A stretch of 7,597 bases of DNA from Planctomycetota bacterium (lineage in GTDB: Bacteria; Planctomycetota; Phycisphaerae; WQYP01), in NCBI GenBank assembly GCA_021785155.1, contig JAJYGE010000214.1:1-7597 (forward strand), read 5' to 3'. Position numbers and translations under genes: made by a program. A model generated the notes under the pieces. That model was not told the DNA's origin, ran no database searches, and saw only the letters and a program-made list of their open reading frames with translations. Positions 1 through 5,616 of the stretch are shown here, piece by piece. Positions within the stretch are counted from its first letter, which is position 1, and each line of letters opens with the position of its first letter.

Positions 1-270
1 CATGACAACATTGCTCATATCCACGCCGACGGCGCGGCCATGATTCATAATCAGGCGACCAATGGGGTTGTCGACCAGCCTGCTGGCAAATGCGGTCCGC
101 AATCCCAACCGCGACAGGCCATACGCCACATTGTATTCCCCGCCACCAACCCATACTTCCAGTGAATTGGCGAATTCAATGCGGCCATGTTCCGGCGGTG
201 AAAGTCGTACCATGCACTCGCCAAGGCTCATTTGATCAAACATGGATTTAGAAGCAGATTTAATTTTCAT
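1..270 (-). CDS. PfkB-family sugar kinase, probable 2-keto-3-deoxygluconate kinase (N-terminal part)
   Basis: Only the first 90 codons lie in the window; the gene runs off its left edge. The predicted enzyme phosphorylates a sugar or sugar acid with ATP in the cytoplasm. The best match from memory is KDG kinase of the Entner-Doudoroff/pectin-uronate route. What is seen: a first beta strand with GECMVRLSPP (residues 17-26), then VGGGEYNVAYGLSRLGL (about 44-60), the PfkB N-terminal GG-x-x-NVA signature that binds sugar. Next comes SRLVDNPIGRLI, typical of KDG kinase-like members. The chosen start is the ATG at 268-270, which has AAAGAG about 7 nt upstream. An in-frame ATG at 241-243 lacks such a site. 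The promoter region upstream carries a palindrome over its -10 box, which suggests repression by a substrate-sensing regulator. The exact substrate is inferred; ribokinase or fructokinase activity remains possible. Confidence 0.8.
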   Translation of the reverse strand, partial: MKIKSASKSMFDQMSLGECMVRLSPPEHGRIEFANSLEVWVGGGEYNVAYGLSRLGLRTAFASRLVDNPIGRLIMNHGRAVGVDMSNVVM

Positions 271-317
271 TTCCAAACTCTTTCAGAGATTGCTTATCTT
301 CCGACGGGATCATTCAA

Positions 318-336
318 GCGATGGTCCGGCCATCGC
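318..336. repeat. Perfect 7-bp inverted repeat (GCGATGG / CCATCGC) in the kinase leader
   Basis: GCGATGG (318-324), a 5-base spacer TCCGG and CCATCGC (330-336) form a GC-rich dyad about 50 bases upstream of the kinase start at 270. In RNA it would be a stable 7-bp stem with a 5-nt loop. As DNA it could be a protein-binding site. No run of T follows in either direction, so it does not look like an intrinsic terminator. Confidence 0.45.
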
Positions 337-373
337 GAGTCACCACTACGAGAGAAAAGATTAACGGAGTTTT

Positions 374-385
374 TTGCAAATGCAA
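374..385. repeat. Short dyad TTGCA-AA-TGCAA in the kinase leader
   Basis: A perfect 5-2-5 inverted repeat lies just downstream of the predicted kinase transcription start. It could be a secondary operator half-site pair. It is short enough to occur by chance in AT-rich DNA. Confidence 0.3.
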
Positions 386-401
386 CTCGCACGATTTTTA
401 G

Positions 402-419
402 ATTGTGCGCACAATTATA
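402..419 (-). promoter_or_regulatory. Kinase promoter -10 box overlapped by a perfect palindromic operator
   Basis: On the minus strand a consensus TATAAT (419-414) runs directly into the perfect 14-bp palindrome ATTGTGCGCACAAT (415-402), the two sharing AT. A transcript starting about 7 nt downstream would begin inside the palindrome and have a leader of roughly 135 nt before the kinase start at 270. No good -35 hexamer is found 16-18 bp upstream. A repressor on the palindrome would block the promoter. The arms resemble symmetric LacI-family operators, but the regulator is not in the window. The palindrome is seen; its role is inferred. Confidence 0.5.
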
Positions 420-420
420 G

Positions 421-458
421 AAAGGCAGTTATTTTATGGCTTGTTGAAACTGGCCTTT
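421..458. terminator. Imperfect hairpin between ispA and the kinase, possible weak terminator
   Basis: AAAGGCAGTT (421-430) pairs with AACTGgCCTTT (448-458): ten base pairs with one bulged G and a 17-base loop. Read from the minus strand, the stem lies downstream of ispA and ends in CCTTTCTATAATT. It could therefore weakly terminate ispA transcription just before the kinase promoter. The U tract is poor, so the call is tentative. Confidence 0.3.
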
Positions 459-581
459 ATCTTTTGAAAATAAGTGATTGGCACACATTTTGACCATCAA
501 GTGTTGTCCGCAATCTCCGCAACACATCAGCCAGTGCTCACAGAATGCTTCAAGGCAACCGCCGCGCAGTTCTCTAAAATC

Positions 582-625
582 AACCAAGTCCGCAACCCTG
601 ACGATCTTAGAAAAACAACTTGGTT
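582..625 (-). terminator. 8-bp inverted repeat overlapping the ispA stop codon
   Basis: AACCAAGT (582-589) and ACTTGGTT (618-625) are perfect reverse complements 28 bases apart; the right arm includes part of the ispA stop codon. On the minus strand the left arm is followed by GATTTTAG. The long loop and short T run make this at best a weak 3' end structure for ispA. Confidence 0.25.
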
Positions 626-1547
626 AATGATCGCGTTGCGCCAATTCGATAACCAGTTGTGCCAGCGGCTCGGCCATCGGGCCTAAACGCTCGGCCATAT
701 TCCGGGCGATTTGCACTTGCTGGGCGAGATGTTCACGGGCTTTATCCAGCCCCAGGAGCGTAGGATAGGTCAGTTTGCCGATGGCGGCGTCCTTACCGGC
801 TTTTTTGCCAAGGTTTTCCGCAGTGGATGTGGCATCCAGCACGTCATCGACAATTTGAAATGCCAGGCCCACCGCCCGGCCCAACGCATCAATGGTTTGT
901 AAATCTGTATCGGAAGCACCGCCGGATAATGCCCCCATGCGGCAGGCGGCGTTAATTAGTGCGCCGGTTTTCATGCGGTGAATGTGTTGCAGATGTTCCA
1001 GGGAGCCTTGGCTTCCCTTGGATTTTTCCGCCGGGTAGCAGGTGTCCAGAACCTGTCCGCCAATCATTCCTGCCGCCGCGGTGGCAAAGCCAAGTTCCTT
1101 CACCAGTCGCATGGCCAAGGTAGGATCGGGCACATGCGTGGCCAGCAATTCAAAAGCCATGGTATTCATGGCGTCGCCGGCCAAGATCGCCACGGCGTCG
1201 CCATAAACTTTATGGTTGGTGGGCCGTCCGCGCCGCAGATCATCATTATCCATCGCGGGCAGATCATCATGGACCAGAGAAAAGCAATGAATTAATTCCA
1301 AGGCGGCGGCAGCGGGTAAAGCCCGCGTCACATCACTGCCCACGGCGCGGCATGATAACAGCGCCAGCGCCGGACGGATGCGTTTTCCCGGGCCAAAAAG
1401 GCTGTAGGAAATAGATTCCATCAGTATGGGCGGTGCGTCATGCACCTCCGCGAGAAAGCTACGCAGAAAATCATCCGTTTGCATTGCGAATGATTTAACC
1501 ATATCCATAACATTACTGGTTGATGCAACCGGTGCCGATGCAGCCAT
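624..1547 (-). CDS. ispA: Short-chain (2E,6E)-prenyl diphosphate synthase, IspA type
   Basis: A 307-residue trans-prenyltransferase that condenses isopentenyl diphosphate with allylic diphosphates to make geranyl, farnesyl or geranylgeranyl diphosphate, the precursors of quinones, undecaprenyl carriers and carotenoids. Visible motifs: GPGKRIRP (52-59), the substrate-binding GGKRxRP with P in place of the second G; the first aspartate-rich motif DDLPAMD (94-100, DDxxxxD, bacterial type) followed by LRRGRPTNH; KTGAL (193-197); and FQIVDDVLD with the second motif DDxxD (234-238), followed by GKKAGKD and KLTYP. Length fits the family (about 300). The start at 1547 is set by AGGAGG four bases upstream; a longer in-frame version to 1631 would read through this site and has no ribosome site. 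A TATAAT box lies 29 bases upstream. Transcribed divergently from the HtrA gene. Product chain length cannot be fixed by eye. Confidence 0.93.
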   Translation of the reverse strand: MAASAPVASTSNVMDMVKSFAMQTDDFLRSFLAEVHDAPPILMESISYSLFGPGKRIRPALALLSCRAVGSDVTRALPAAAALELIHCFSLVHDDLPAMDNDDLRRGRPTNHKVYGDAVAILAGDAMNTMAFELLATHVPDPTLAMRLVKELGFATAAAGMIGGQVLDTCYPAEKSKGSQGSLEHLQHIHRMKTGALINAACRMGALSGGASDTDLQTIDALGRAVGLAFQIVDDVLDATSTAENLGKKAGKDAAIGKLTYPTLLGLDKAREHLAQQVQIARNMAERLGPMAEPLAQLVIELAQRDH

Positions 1548-1551
1548 GATG

Positions 1552-1557
1552 CCTCCT
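1552..1557 (-). promoter_or_regulatory. ispA Shine-Dalgarno AGGAGG that decides the start
   Basis: The minus strand reads TTTAGGAGGCATCATG: a full AGGAGG four bases before the ATG at 1547-1545. It favours the 307-residue form over the open frame extending to 1631. Confidence 0.85.
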
Positions 1558-1575
1558 AAAAATTCCGCGGGTAAA

Positions 1576-1581
1576 ATTATA
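1576..1581 (-). promoter_or_regulatory. ispA promoter -10 box (TATAAT)
   Basis: A perfect TATAAT on the minus strand, 29 bases upstream of the ispA start, predicts a short leader of about 20 bases containing the AGGAGG. Upstream hexamers at 16-18 bp spacing (TGCGAA, ATGCGA, AATGCG) are poor -35 matches. The promoter is therefore supported mainly by its -10 box and position. Confidence 0.5.
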
Positions 1582-1706
1582 CCGCAAGCCCGCAATTTTC
1601 GCATTGGCGCGCCGTACGCATATTCTCCCACGCGTTGCGGTGGTGTGCTGCCTGTTTGTTGCTGATCCTCTTTTCCGGTCGGTTGCTGGATTCATATCCC
1701 CTGATA

Positions 1707-1729
1707 CTGTATGACATACAGGATGTATG
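1707..1729. promoter_or_regulatory. Overlapping inverted repeats upstream of the HtrA gene, candidate operator
   Basis: CTGTATG (1707-1713) and CATACAG (1715-1721) form a perfect 7-1-7 palindrome. The same CATACA (1715-1720) also pairs with a second TGTATG (1724-1729) across GGA. Three alternating half-sites therefore lie within 23 bases, ending 5 bases before the GGAG ribosome site. They could be a multi-site operator, or alternative RNA hairpins that affect translation. No strong sigma70 hexamer pair is seen around them; GATACT at 1703-1708 is a possible -10. Function is inferred. Confidence 0.45.
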
Positions 1730-1734
1730 GCCTT

Positions 1735-1738
1735 GGAG
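1735..1738 (+). promoter_or_regulatory. HtrA ribosome-binding site GGAG
   Basis: GGAG eight bases upstream of the ATG at 1747 selects this start over an in-frame ATG at 1711, which has no ribosome site and lies inside the palindrome. The shorter form begins with a proper signal peptide. Confidence 0.7.
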
Positions 1739-1746
1739 ATACAGCG

Positions 1747-3102
1747 ATGCGCATAAGCAAAGTTCTGACAACGTTATTGATGATGAGCCTGATTCCCGCA
1801 GGCGTATGTTCCGCCGCGGTATGGCAGCCGCATGTGAATACCGCCAATTTGCGTGATACCATTACGGTACAGATTATTCATCATGCGGAACCGGCCATCG
1901 TCTCTATTACCGCAAAAAAAGTTATCACGCGGCAGGTCAATGTTTTTGGGAGCATTTTCGGAGGCCCGGGAATCGGCCCGTATGTCCGCGTGCCGGCGGA
2001 TTTTCTGGGCAGCGGTTTTATCATTCAGAAAAATGGTTACGTGGTTACCAACAACCATGTCGTCGATCAGGCAAAACAGATTTCCGTGACGTTATCCGAT
2101 GGGAAAAAATATGCGGCCCATGTTGTTGGCAGCGATCCGCAGGCGGATTTGGCAATTTTGAAAATTAATTCGGCATCGGGCCACAGCTTTCCCACGCTGA
2201 CGCTTGGGGATTCATCCACGCTGATGATCGGTGAACCGACAATTGCAGTGGGCAACCCATTTGGCTTCAGCCAGAGTGTCAGTTCCGGAATTGTCTCGGC
2301 GATGGGCAGGGAAATTCATGAGCCAAACAACCCTGTGCCGCTTAAAAACCTGATTCAAACCGATGCGGCCATTAATCCCGGTAATTCCGGTGGCCCTCTG
2401 CTGAATGCCTACGGGCAGGTGATCGGCATTAACACCGCCATTCGCGGCAATGCGCAAAACATTGGTTTTGCCATCGGTGTCAATCGGTTGTATCAGCTTA
2501 TCAACACGTTGATGAACCCGGAGACAACCAATGGCGTGTTGATCCCCGTTACGTTTGCCGGGGAAAGAACATTTCATTCTCCAGCCACCATTGATGAACA
2601 TGTCGTGCTTGCCGGGACGCACGGACCGGCAGTGGTATCTGTGGATGGCATTGCCACGCCCAATTTACTTGATGCTTATGCGGCGTTGCTGCAGGTAACA
2701 TTGCGGCAGAAACATGTGGTGGTGGATTTTTCCAATGGCACAACCAGAAGCTACCCCGTAACTGTGGCTCCGCCTACGCCGGCGGAAATAAGGGAATTGC
2801 GCATCATTCGCGCTGTGAAACAGGTCATGGGCTGTACGGTCGAACAGGTCACGCCGACACTGGGGGAAAAGTTTAATCTCGGCGTGAAAAATGGATTGCT
2901 GATAACGCAAGTGAATGCGAATTCCATGGCAACCAAGGCTGGACTGAAACCCGGCGATGTGCTGGTGCAGTTAGGCCCTTATCGCATTAGAACCCTCAAC
3001 GATCTTGGTGCCCTGCTGCCACGATTGCCCAATCAGGGTCAGGTGCGGGTAATGGTGGTTCGCCACCATCGGCTCGGTGTCGGTGAGTTGACCATGCCGT
3101 GA
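1747..3102 (+). CDS. Secreted HtrA/Deg-family serine protease (trypsin-like domain plus PDZ)
   Basis: A 451-residue periplasmic or envelope protease/chaperone of MEROPS family S1C, which degrades misfolded exported proteins. Residues 1-23 form a signal peptide: MRISK, a hydrophobic stretch, then a signal peptidase I-like site after VCSA. The lipobox is not canonical, so it is not called a lipoprotein. The protease domain carries the full triad: H104 in TNNHVV, D134 in DLAILKI and S214 in NPGNSGGPL, with IGFAIGVNRL closing the domain near 240-248. A first PDZ-like segment (about 260-342) is degenerate: the usual GDVI is replaced by GPAV before VSVDG. The second (about 375-448) is canonical, with NGLLITQV and AGLKPGDVL. 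Transcribed divergently from ispA; its stop is 13 bases from the stop of the convergent prepilin gene. DegP, DegQ or DegS cannot be told apart, so no symbol is given. Confidence 0.92.
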   Translation: MRISKVLTTLLMMSLIPAGVCSAAVWQPHVNTANLRDTITVQIIHHAEPAIVSITAKKVITRQVNVFGSIFGGPGIGPYVRVPADFLGSGFIIQKNGYVVTNNHVVDQAKQISVTLSDGKKYAAHVVGSDPQADLAILKINSASGHSFPTLTLGDSSTLMIGEPTIAVGNPFGFSQSVSSGIVSAMGREIHEPNNPVPLKNLIQTDAAINPGNSGGPLLNAYGQVIGINTAIRGNAQNIGFAIGVNRLYQLINTLMNPETTNGVLIPVTFAGERTFHSPATIDEHVVLAGTHGPAVVSVDGIATPNLLDAYAALLQVTLRQKHVVVDFSNGTTRSYPVTVAPPTPAEIRELRIIRAVKQVMGCTVEQVTPTLGEKFNLGVKNGLLITQVNANSMATKAGLKPGDVLVQLGPYRIRTLNDLGALLPRLPNQGQVRVMVVRHHRLGVGELTMP

Positions 3103-3115
3103 TGTAATGGCCCGA

Positions 3116-4024
3116 TTATGGAATGATGATTTGCCGGGGTTCGGAGGTCGCTGACCAGCGTAACATCCAGAGTTGCGGCAGCGGGACGCGCTCTACATGG
3201 CCATCTTCAAATGAAACATTAATGGCCCGGCCATGCCGATCAATACATAGCCGGCCCAACCCGCCGGGGCCTTTGGGCGCACCGGTGGGATACCCGGTAT
3301 CAAGCGTATAGGGTAACTGCGGCGGTTGATTGCTGCTGTCGGGCCAGGTATCCGCCCAGATCGAATCAGCAAATACGGGCGTCTGCGGGCCGGGCGTTTG
3401 GTCGCTGTAACTGAAATAGGGTGTCAACCCCAGCAATTCATGGAATGTATACCAGTAAAGTGGGTTGGGATCCGCGGCCGAAGCCTGCATGGACGTGTCA
3501 AACAGCCAGGCGTTGATGCCATAGCTGCCATAATGGCCAGTGATGGTCGGTTGATTCCACCACGCCGCCGGCCCCCAGGTGGTAAATGCGTCACCGTAGC
3601 CTGCTGATCCGGGTGCAATCGTCTGATTCGGTGTGCTTGGGCAAATCAGAGCGGCCTGCTCAATAGCCGGAATGTACGATGCCGTATTCTGATCCTGAAA
3701 TACCGGTGGCTGATTGGCAAAGTAAGGTCCGAGCATTTCCAGCCAATACATATTGGGCAGGTCCGGGTCATAGGGCATGCCGTGGGCGTGTTCTTCCGCA
3801 AAATATTCAATATAGGCCGCTCCCATCTCATGCAGATTGGAGGCACATACCGTGGCATCCGCAGCACGTCGAGCCATGGCTAATGCGGGCAGCAGCAAGG
3901 CAATGAGTATGGCGATAATAGTCACCACCACCAGCAGTTCAATAAGTGAAAAAGCTCCATGAGCGTCCGCAAAAGTTCGCCTTGGATCGCGAGGGTTTTC
4001 GGACACGCAGGATACTTCATTCAT
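3116..4024 (-). CDS. Type II secretion/pilin-like prepilin protein with H-x9-DG domain
   Basis: A 302-residue pseudopilin-like protein of the large family found in planctomycetes and relatives, normally processed by prepilin peptidase and anchored by its N-terminal helix. The 24-residue hydrophilic leader ends HGA before [20 protein letters not shown] (about 25-44). Then come PALAMARRA and [16 protein letters not shown], the usual helix and SNL segment. LICPSTP matches the common CPS motif, and [15 protein letters not shown] contains an exact H-x9-DG near the C terminus. The protein is rich in W, Y and P. If cleavage follows G, the conserved Glu is at +6 rather than +5; cleavage after A would restore +5. 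The start at 4024 has a weak GGA seven bases upstream. A longer TTG start at 4078 would lie within the -35 box. The surface structure it serves is unknown. Confidence 0.85.
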   Translation of the reverse strand: MNEVSCVSENPRDPRRTFADAHGAFSLIELLVVVTIIAILIALLLPALAMARRAADATVCASNLHEMGAAYIEYFAEEHAHGMPYDPDLPNMYWLEMLGPYFANQPPVFQDQNTASYIPAIEQAALICPSTPNQTIAPGSAGYGDAFTTWGPAAWWNQPTITGHYGSYGINAWLFDTSMQASAADPNPLYWYTFHELLGLTPYFSYSDQTPGPQTPVFADSIWADTWPDSSNQPPQLPYTLDTGYPTGAPKGPGGLGRLCIDRHGRAINVSFEDGHVERVPLPQLWMLRWSATSEPRQIIIP

Positions 4025-4050
4025 AAAACAGTCCAATTCCGTTAGTTGCG

Positions 4051-4078
4051 ATAATAAACCAGCAGAAGCGTATCTCAA
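4051..4078 (-). promoter_or_regulatory. Sigma70-like promoter of the prepilin gene
   Basis: On the minus strand TTGAGA (4078-4073, 5/6 to TTGACA), a 16-bp spacer and TATTAT (4056-4051, 5/6 to TATAAT) stand about 27 bases before the ATG at 4024. The predicted transcript start near 4044 gives a leader of about 20 bases. This is the best two-box promoter in the window. Confidence 0.6.
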
Positions 4079-4170
4079 AGCGATTCATGATCGTTATGGG
4101 CTGTAACTACCGTGTTTTCGGGCATTGTTCTTGTGTTTTTTGTCTATTTATGCCGATAAACAATCATCAG

Positions 4171-4195
4171 ATGCAATCGCGACCTCTCATTGCAT
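4171..4195 (+). repeat. Leader hairpin next to the ribosome site of the metallopeptidase-like gene
   Basis: ATGCAAT (4171-4177) and ATTGCAT (4189-4195) are perfect complements around an 11-base loop. They end one base before the GGAG site at 4197-4200. In RNA the stem would sit against the ribosome-binding site and could modulate translation. It could also be an operator. No experimental sign is visible in the sequence. Confidence 0.4.
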
Positions 4196-4196
4196 T

Positions 4197-4200
4197 GGAG
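4197..4200 (+). promoter_or_regulatory. Ribosome-binding site GGAG that decides the start at 4210
   Basis: GGAG with AAAGA behind it lies nine bases upstream of the ATG at 4210. An upstream in-frame ATG at 4087 has no such site and would add a 41-residue cysteine-rich stretch (CNYRVFGHCSCVFC) that does not look like part of the protein. Confidence 0.65.
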
Positions 4201-4209
4201 AAAGAATTT

Positions 4210-4794
4210 ATGGCCATTGCTGAGTTAGAATCCCTGTTCCCGGTCGTTATGCCGCATATTCAGCGGTGGTTTGTCTGTGAAGAATCCTCGATACTTAGAA
4301 ATGGCGTCCCGCTTACCGGATCGCAGGCGAGCGATGCGCGTCTGGCAGGCGTGCAGAATATAGGCAGGGTTCGAGTGTTGCAGGTGGAAGAAATCAAGGT
4401 ACATGGCGTGGGTTTAATGCAGAAGCTGGCCCCCGGCCTGGAGCTTGTGCGGCCAGACAGTTCCGCGATGACCTTCGGTTATGGCATTTATATTCGCAGG
4501 CGCTATGCCAAAGATCGTGCAGTGATGCTGCACCATCTGGTGCATATAGCGCAAATGGAAGAACTTGGTGGATCCGAAAATTATATCAAACGCTACATCA
4601 ACGATTGCCTGCATTTCGGATATGGCAAATCGCCACTTGAAATACAGGCGAGGTTTATAACTGAGCAGGCGATGCAGGTTGTTACGCCGCGCGACGCCTG
4701 TAACCGCTACCGCACATATGCCGCTGTAGGTTTTACCGGTGACGGTGCGCAGAAGGGCTGGTCGTGGCGACCATCGCGGCAGCCAGCAGGTTAG
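4210..4794 (+). CDS. Small metallopeptidase-like protein with HHxxH in place of HExxH
   Basis: A 194-residue protein without signal peptide or membrane segment. Its central part, LHHLVHIAQMEELGG (107-121), followed by YIKRYINDCLHFGY and SPLEIQA (about 141-147), resembles a family of uncharacterised bacterial proteins. As I recall, that family reads HELVHVxQ...LGG...YL..YL.......GY...P.E.EA. There the HExxH histidines and the later Glu would be zinc ligands. Here the catalytic Glu position is His (HHLVH, 108-112), so proteolysis is unlikely although metal binding could persist. E144 is the candidate third ligand. The N-terminal half (FPVVMPHIQRWF, then VRVLQVEEIKVHG) is typical for such proteins. 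It leads a same-strand run with two membrane proteins; the next start is 18 bases after its TAG stop, in the same frame. Family assignment is from memory; function is unknown. Confidence 0.75.
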   Translation: MAIAELESLFPVVMPHIQRWFVCEESSILRNGVPLTGSQASDARLAGVQNIGRVRVLQVEEIKVHGVGLMQKLAPGLELVRPDSSAMTFGYGIYIRRRYAKDRAVMLHHLVHIAQMEELGGSENYIKRYINDCLHFGYGKSPLEIQARFITEQAMQVVTPRDACNRYRTYAAVGFTGDGAQKGWSWRPSRQPAG

Positions 4795-4812
4795 CGTGTT
4801 ATACTCTGGACT

Positions 4813-5568
4813 GTGAATTCGCTACCCGCACAACATCCGCCCATTACACTGCCTGCTTGTCAGATAGTTATTCATAATGCCCTTCGGAAAAATCGTCGCA
4901 ACATCCTCATCAAGGCGGTGGTCGGAATATCCGGTGCGCTGATTACCCCGATTCTTATCAGTGCGGTTGCCACGCTGATGATGTTTTATATTGTGATCTG
5001 GATTATTGTCGTAGGCTCCGCCGACGTGGCGCTTCGCATTGGTGCGGGAATTTTCGCCGTTTGGGTGCTGTTTTATCTCGGTCTTATGGTCGTGGCCTGG
5101 AAGCGCGAATGGGTGACGCGCAATTTTTTCTATCAGTCCAGCGAGCGCCGGCCCCCAACGGATATCTTCCCACGCAGCATTCCAGGACCGATTTATTATA
5201 TTCCACTGGGCATGGATTTATTACAGGATGACGTACCGCCGCATTGGCTTGTGCGCATCCCCTGCTTCTGGGCGGATATTTTGGTTAAAGCGAGGCTGCA
5301 GTGGAAGGTATACCGCTTTGCGGCGAACGGGGATCACGTCTCGGCAGCGCAAATTATTCTCGCGATTGCTCAAGCTCCAGGCGCTTCAATTGATGTGGAT
5401 CCCTTAATGAATCACGGCATGACCAAACCGCAGATTCATGCGGCATTATGCACGCTGATGATTCTGGATCTGGCGGCCCTGAATACGGATTGGTCCAAAG
5501 TCTGGCTCAATCGTGCGGTCCGAGAACAGCTCGGATTGCCGCCGGACCATGGAAAAAACCGGAAATAA
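4813..5568 (+). CDS. Conserved membrane protein with C-terminal winged-helix-like region (paralogue 1)
   Basis: A 251-residue protein of unrecognised family. A short basic N terminus (RKNRRN, 25-30) precedes a long hydrophobic stretch (31-67, one long or two short membrane segments) and a second segment (about 75-96) ending in KREW. The rest should be cytoplasmic if the positive-inside rule holds. The soluble part has PLGMDL (131-136), HWLVR (144-148), FAANGD (169-174) and VWLNRAVREQ (230-239). The run of predicted helices ending in a W-x-N strand is reminiscent of a winged-helix domain. The same anchors recur with almost the same spacing in the next gene, so the two are paralogues. The start is GTG, with only a weak GGA two bases away; translation may depend on coupling to the upstream gene, whose stop is 18 bases away. 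No function is claimed. Confidence 0.75.
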   Translation: MNSLPAQHPPITLPACQIVIHNALRKNRRNILIKAVVGISGALITPILISAVATLMMFYIVIWIIVVGSADVALRIGAGIFAVWVLFYLGLMVVAWKREWVTRNFFYQSSERRPPTDIFPRSIPGPIYYIPLGMDLLQDDVPPHWLVRIPCFWADILVKARLQWKVYRFAANGDHVSAAQIILAIAQAPGASIDVDPLMNHGMTKPQIHAALCTLMILDLAALNTDWSKVWLNRAVREQLGLPPDHGKNRK

Positions 5569-5609
5569 CAGGCCGCCGCTCAAGGCGCAGCAGGTCTTGA
5601 ACCGAACAG

Positions 5610-5615
5610 TATAAT
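5610..5615 (+). promoter_or_regulatory. TATAAT box at the start of paralogue 2
   Basis: A perfect TATAAT ends two bases before the ATG at 5617, in the 48-base gap between the paralogues. No -35 match lies 16-18 bp upstream. If it works as a promoter, the transcript would begin after 5617 and translation would have to start at 5674 or 5683. Confidence 0.3.
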
Positions 5616-5616
5616 T

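Larger units (their letters stand above)
271..623. other. Intergenic regulatory region between the sugar kinase and ispA
   Basis: These 353 bases hold no convincing gene; the short open frames here resemble no protein family. The stretch is rich in symmetry instead. On the minus strand, reading towards the kinase, there is an imperfect hairpin (421-458), a TATAAT box (414-419), a perfect 14-bp palindrome (402-415), a 5-2-5 dyad TTGCAAATGCAA (374-385) and a 19-base hairpin (318-336). Beside ispA an 8-bp inverted repeat (582-589 with 618-625) overlaps its stop codon. The parts are listed separately. Confidence 0.7.

Noticed and set aside
402..415. Naming the regulator of the kinase palindrome as LacI family
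   Set aside because: The resemblance to the symmetric lac operator is limited to the arms, and no regulator gene is in the window, so only a generic operator is claimed.
474..686. Plus-strand 70-codon frame between the kinase and ispA
   Set aside because: No ribosome site or recognisable motif, and its 3' part overlaps the ispA coding end. Not supported as a gene.
1795..1820. Lipoprotein signal in the HtrA N terminus (Cys at residue 21)
   Set aside because: The sequence before the Cys is AGV, not a canonical lipobox, and a signal peptidase I site follows directly.
2212..2622. Minus-strand open frame of 136 codons within the HtrA gene
   Set aside because: It is antisense to the conserved protease catalytic region and resembles no family.
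3103..3115. Shared terminator between the convergent HtrA and prepilin genes
   Set aside because: The gap is only 13 bases and no hairpin or T run is visible there.
4025..4078. Upstream TTG start for the prepilin gene
   Set aside because: It falls inside the predicted -35 box and lacks a ribosome site, and it would lengthen an already adequate leader.
4087..4209. N-terminal extension of the metallopeptidase-like protein from the ATG at 4087
   Set aside because: No ribosome site there, while GGAG is well placed for 4210. The extra residues are cysteine-rich and unlike the family.
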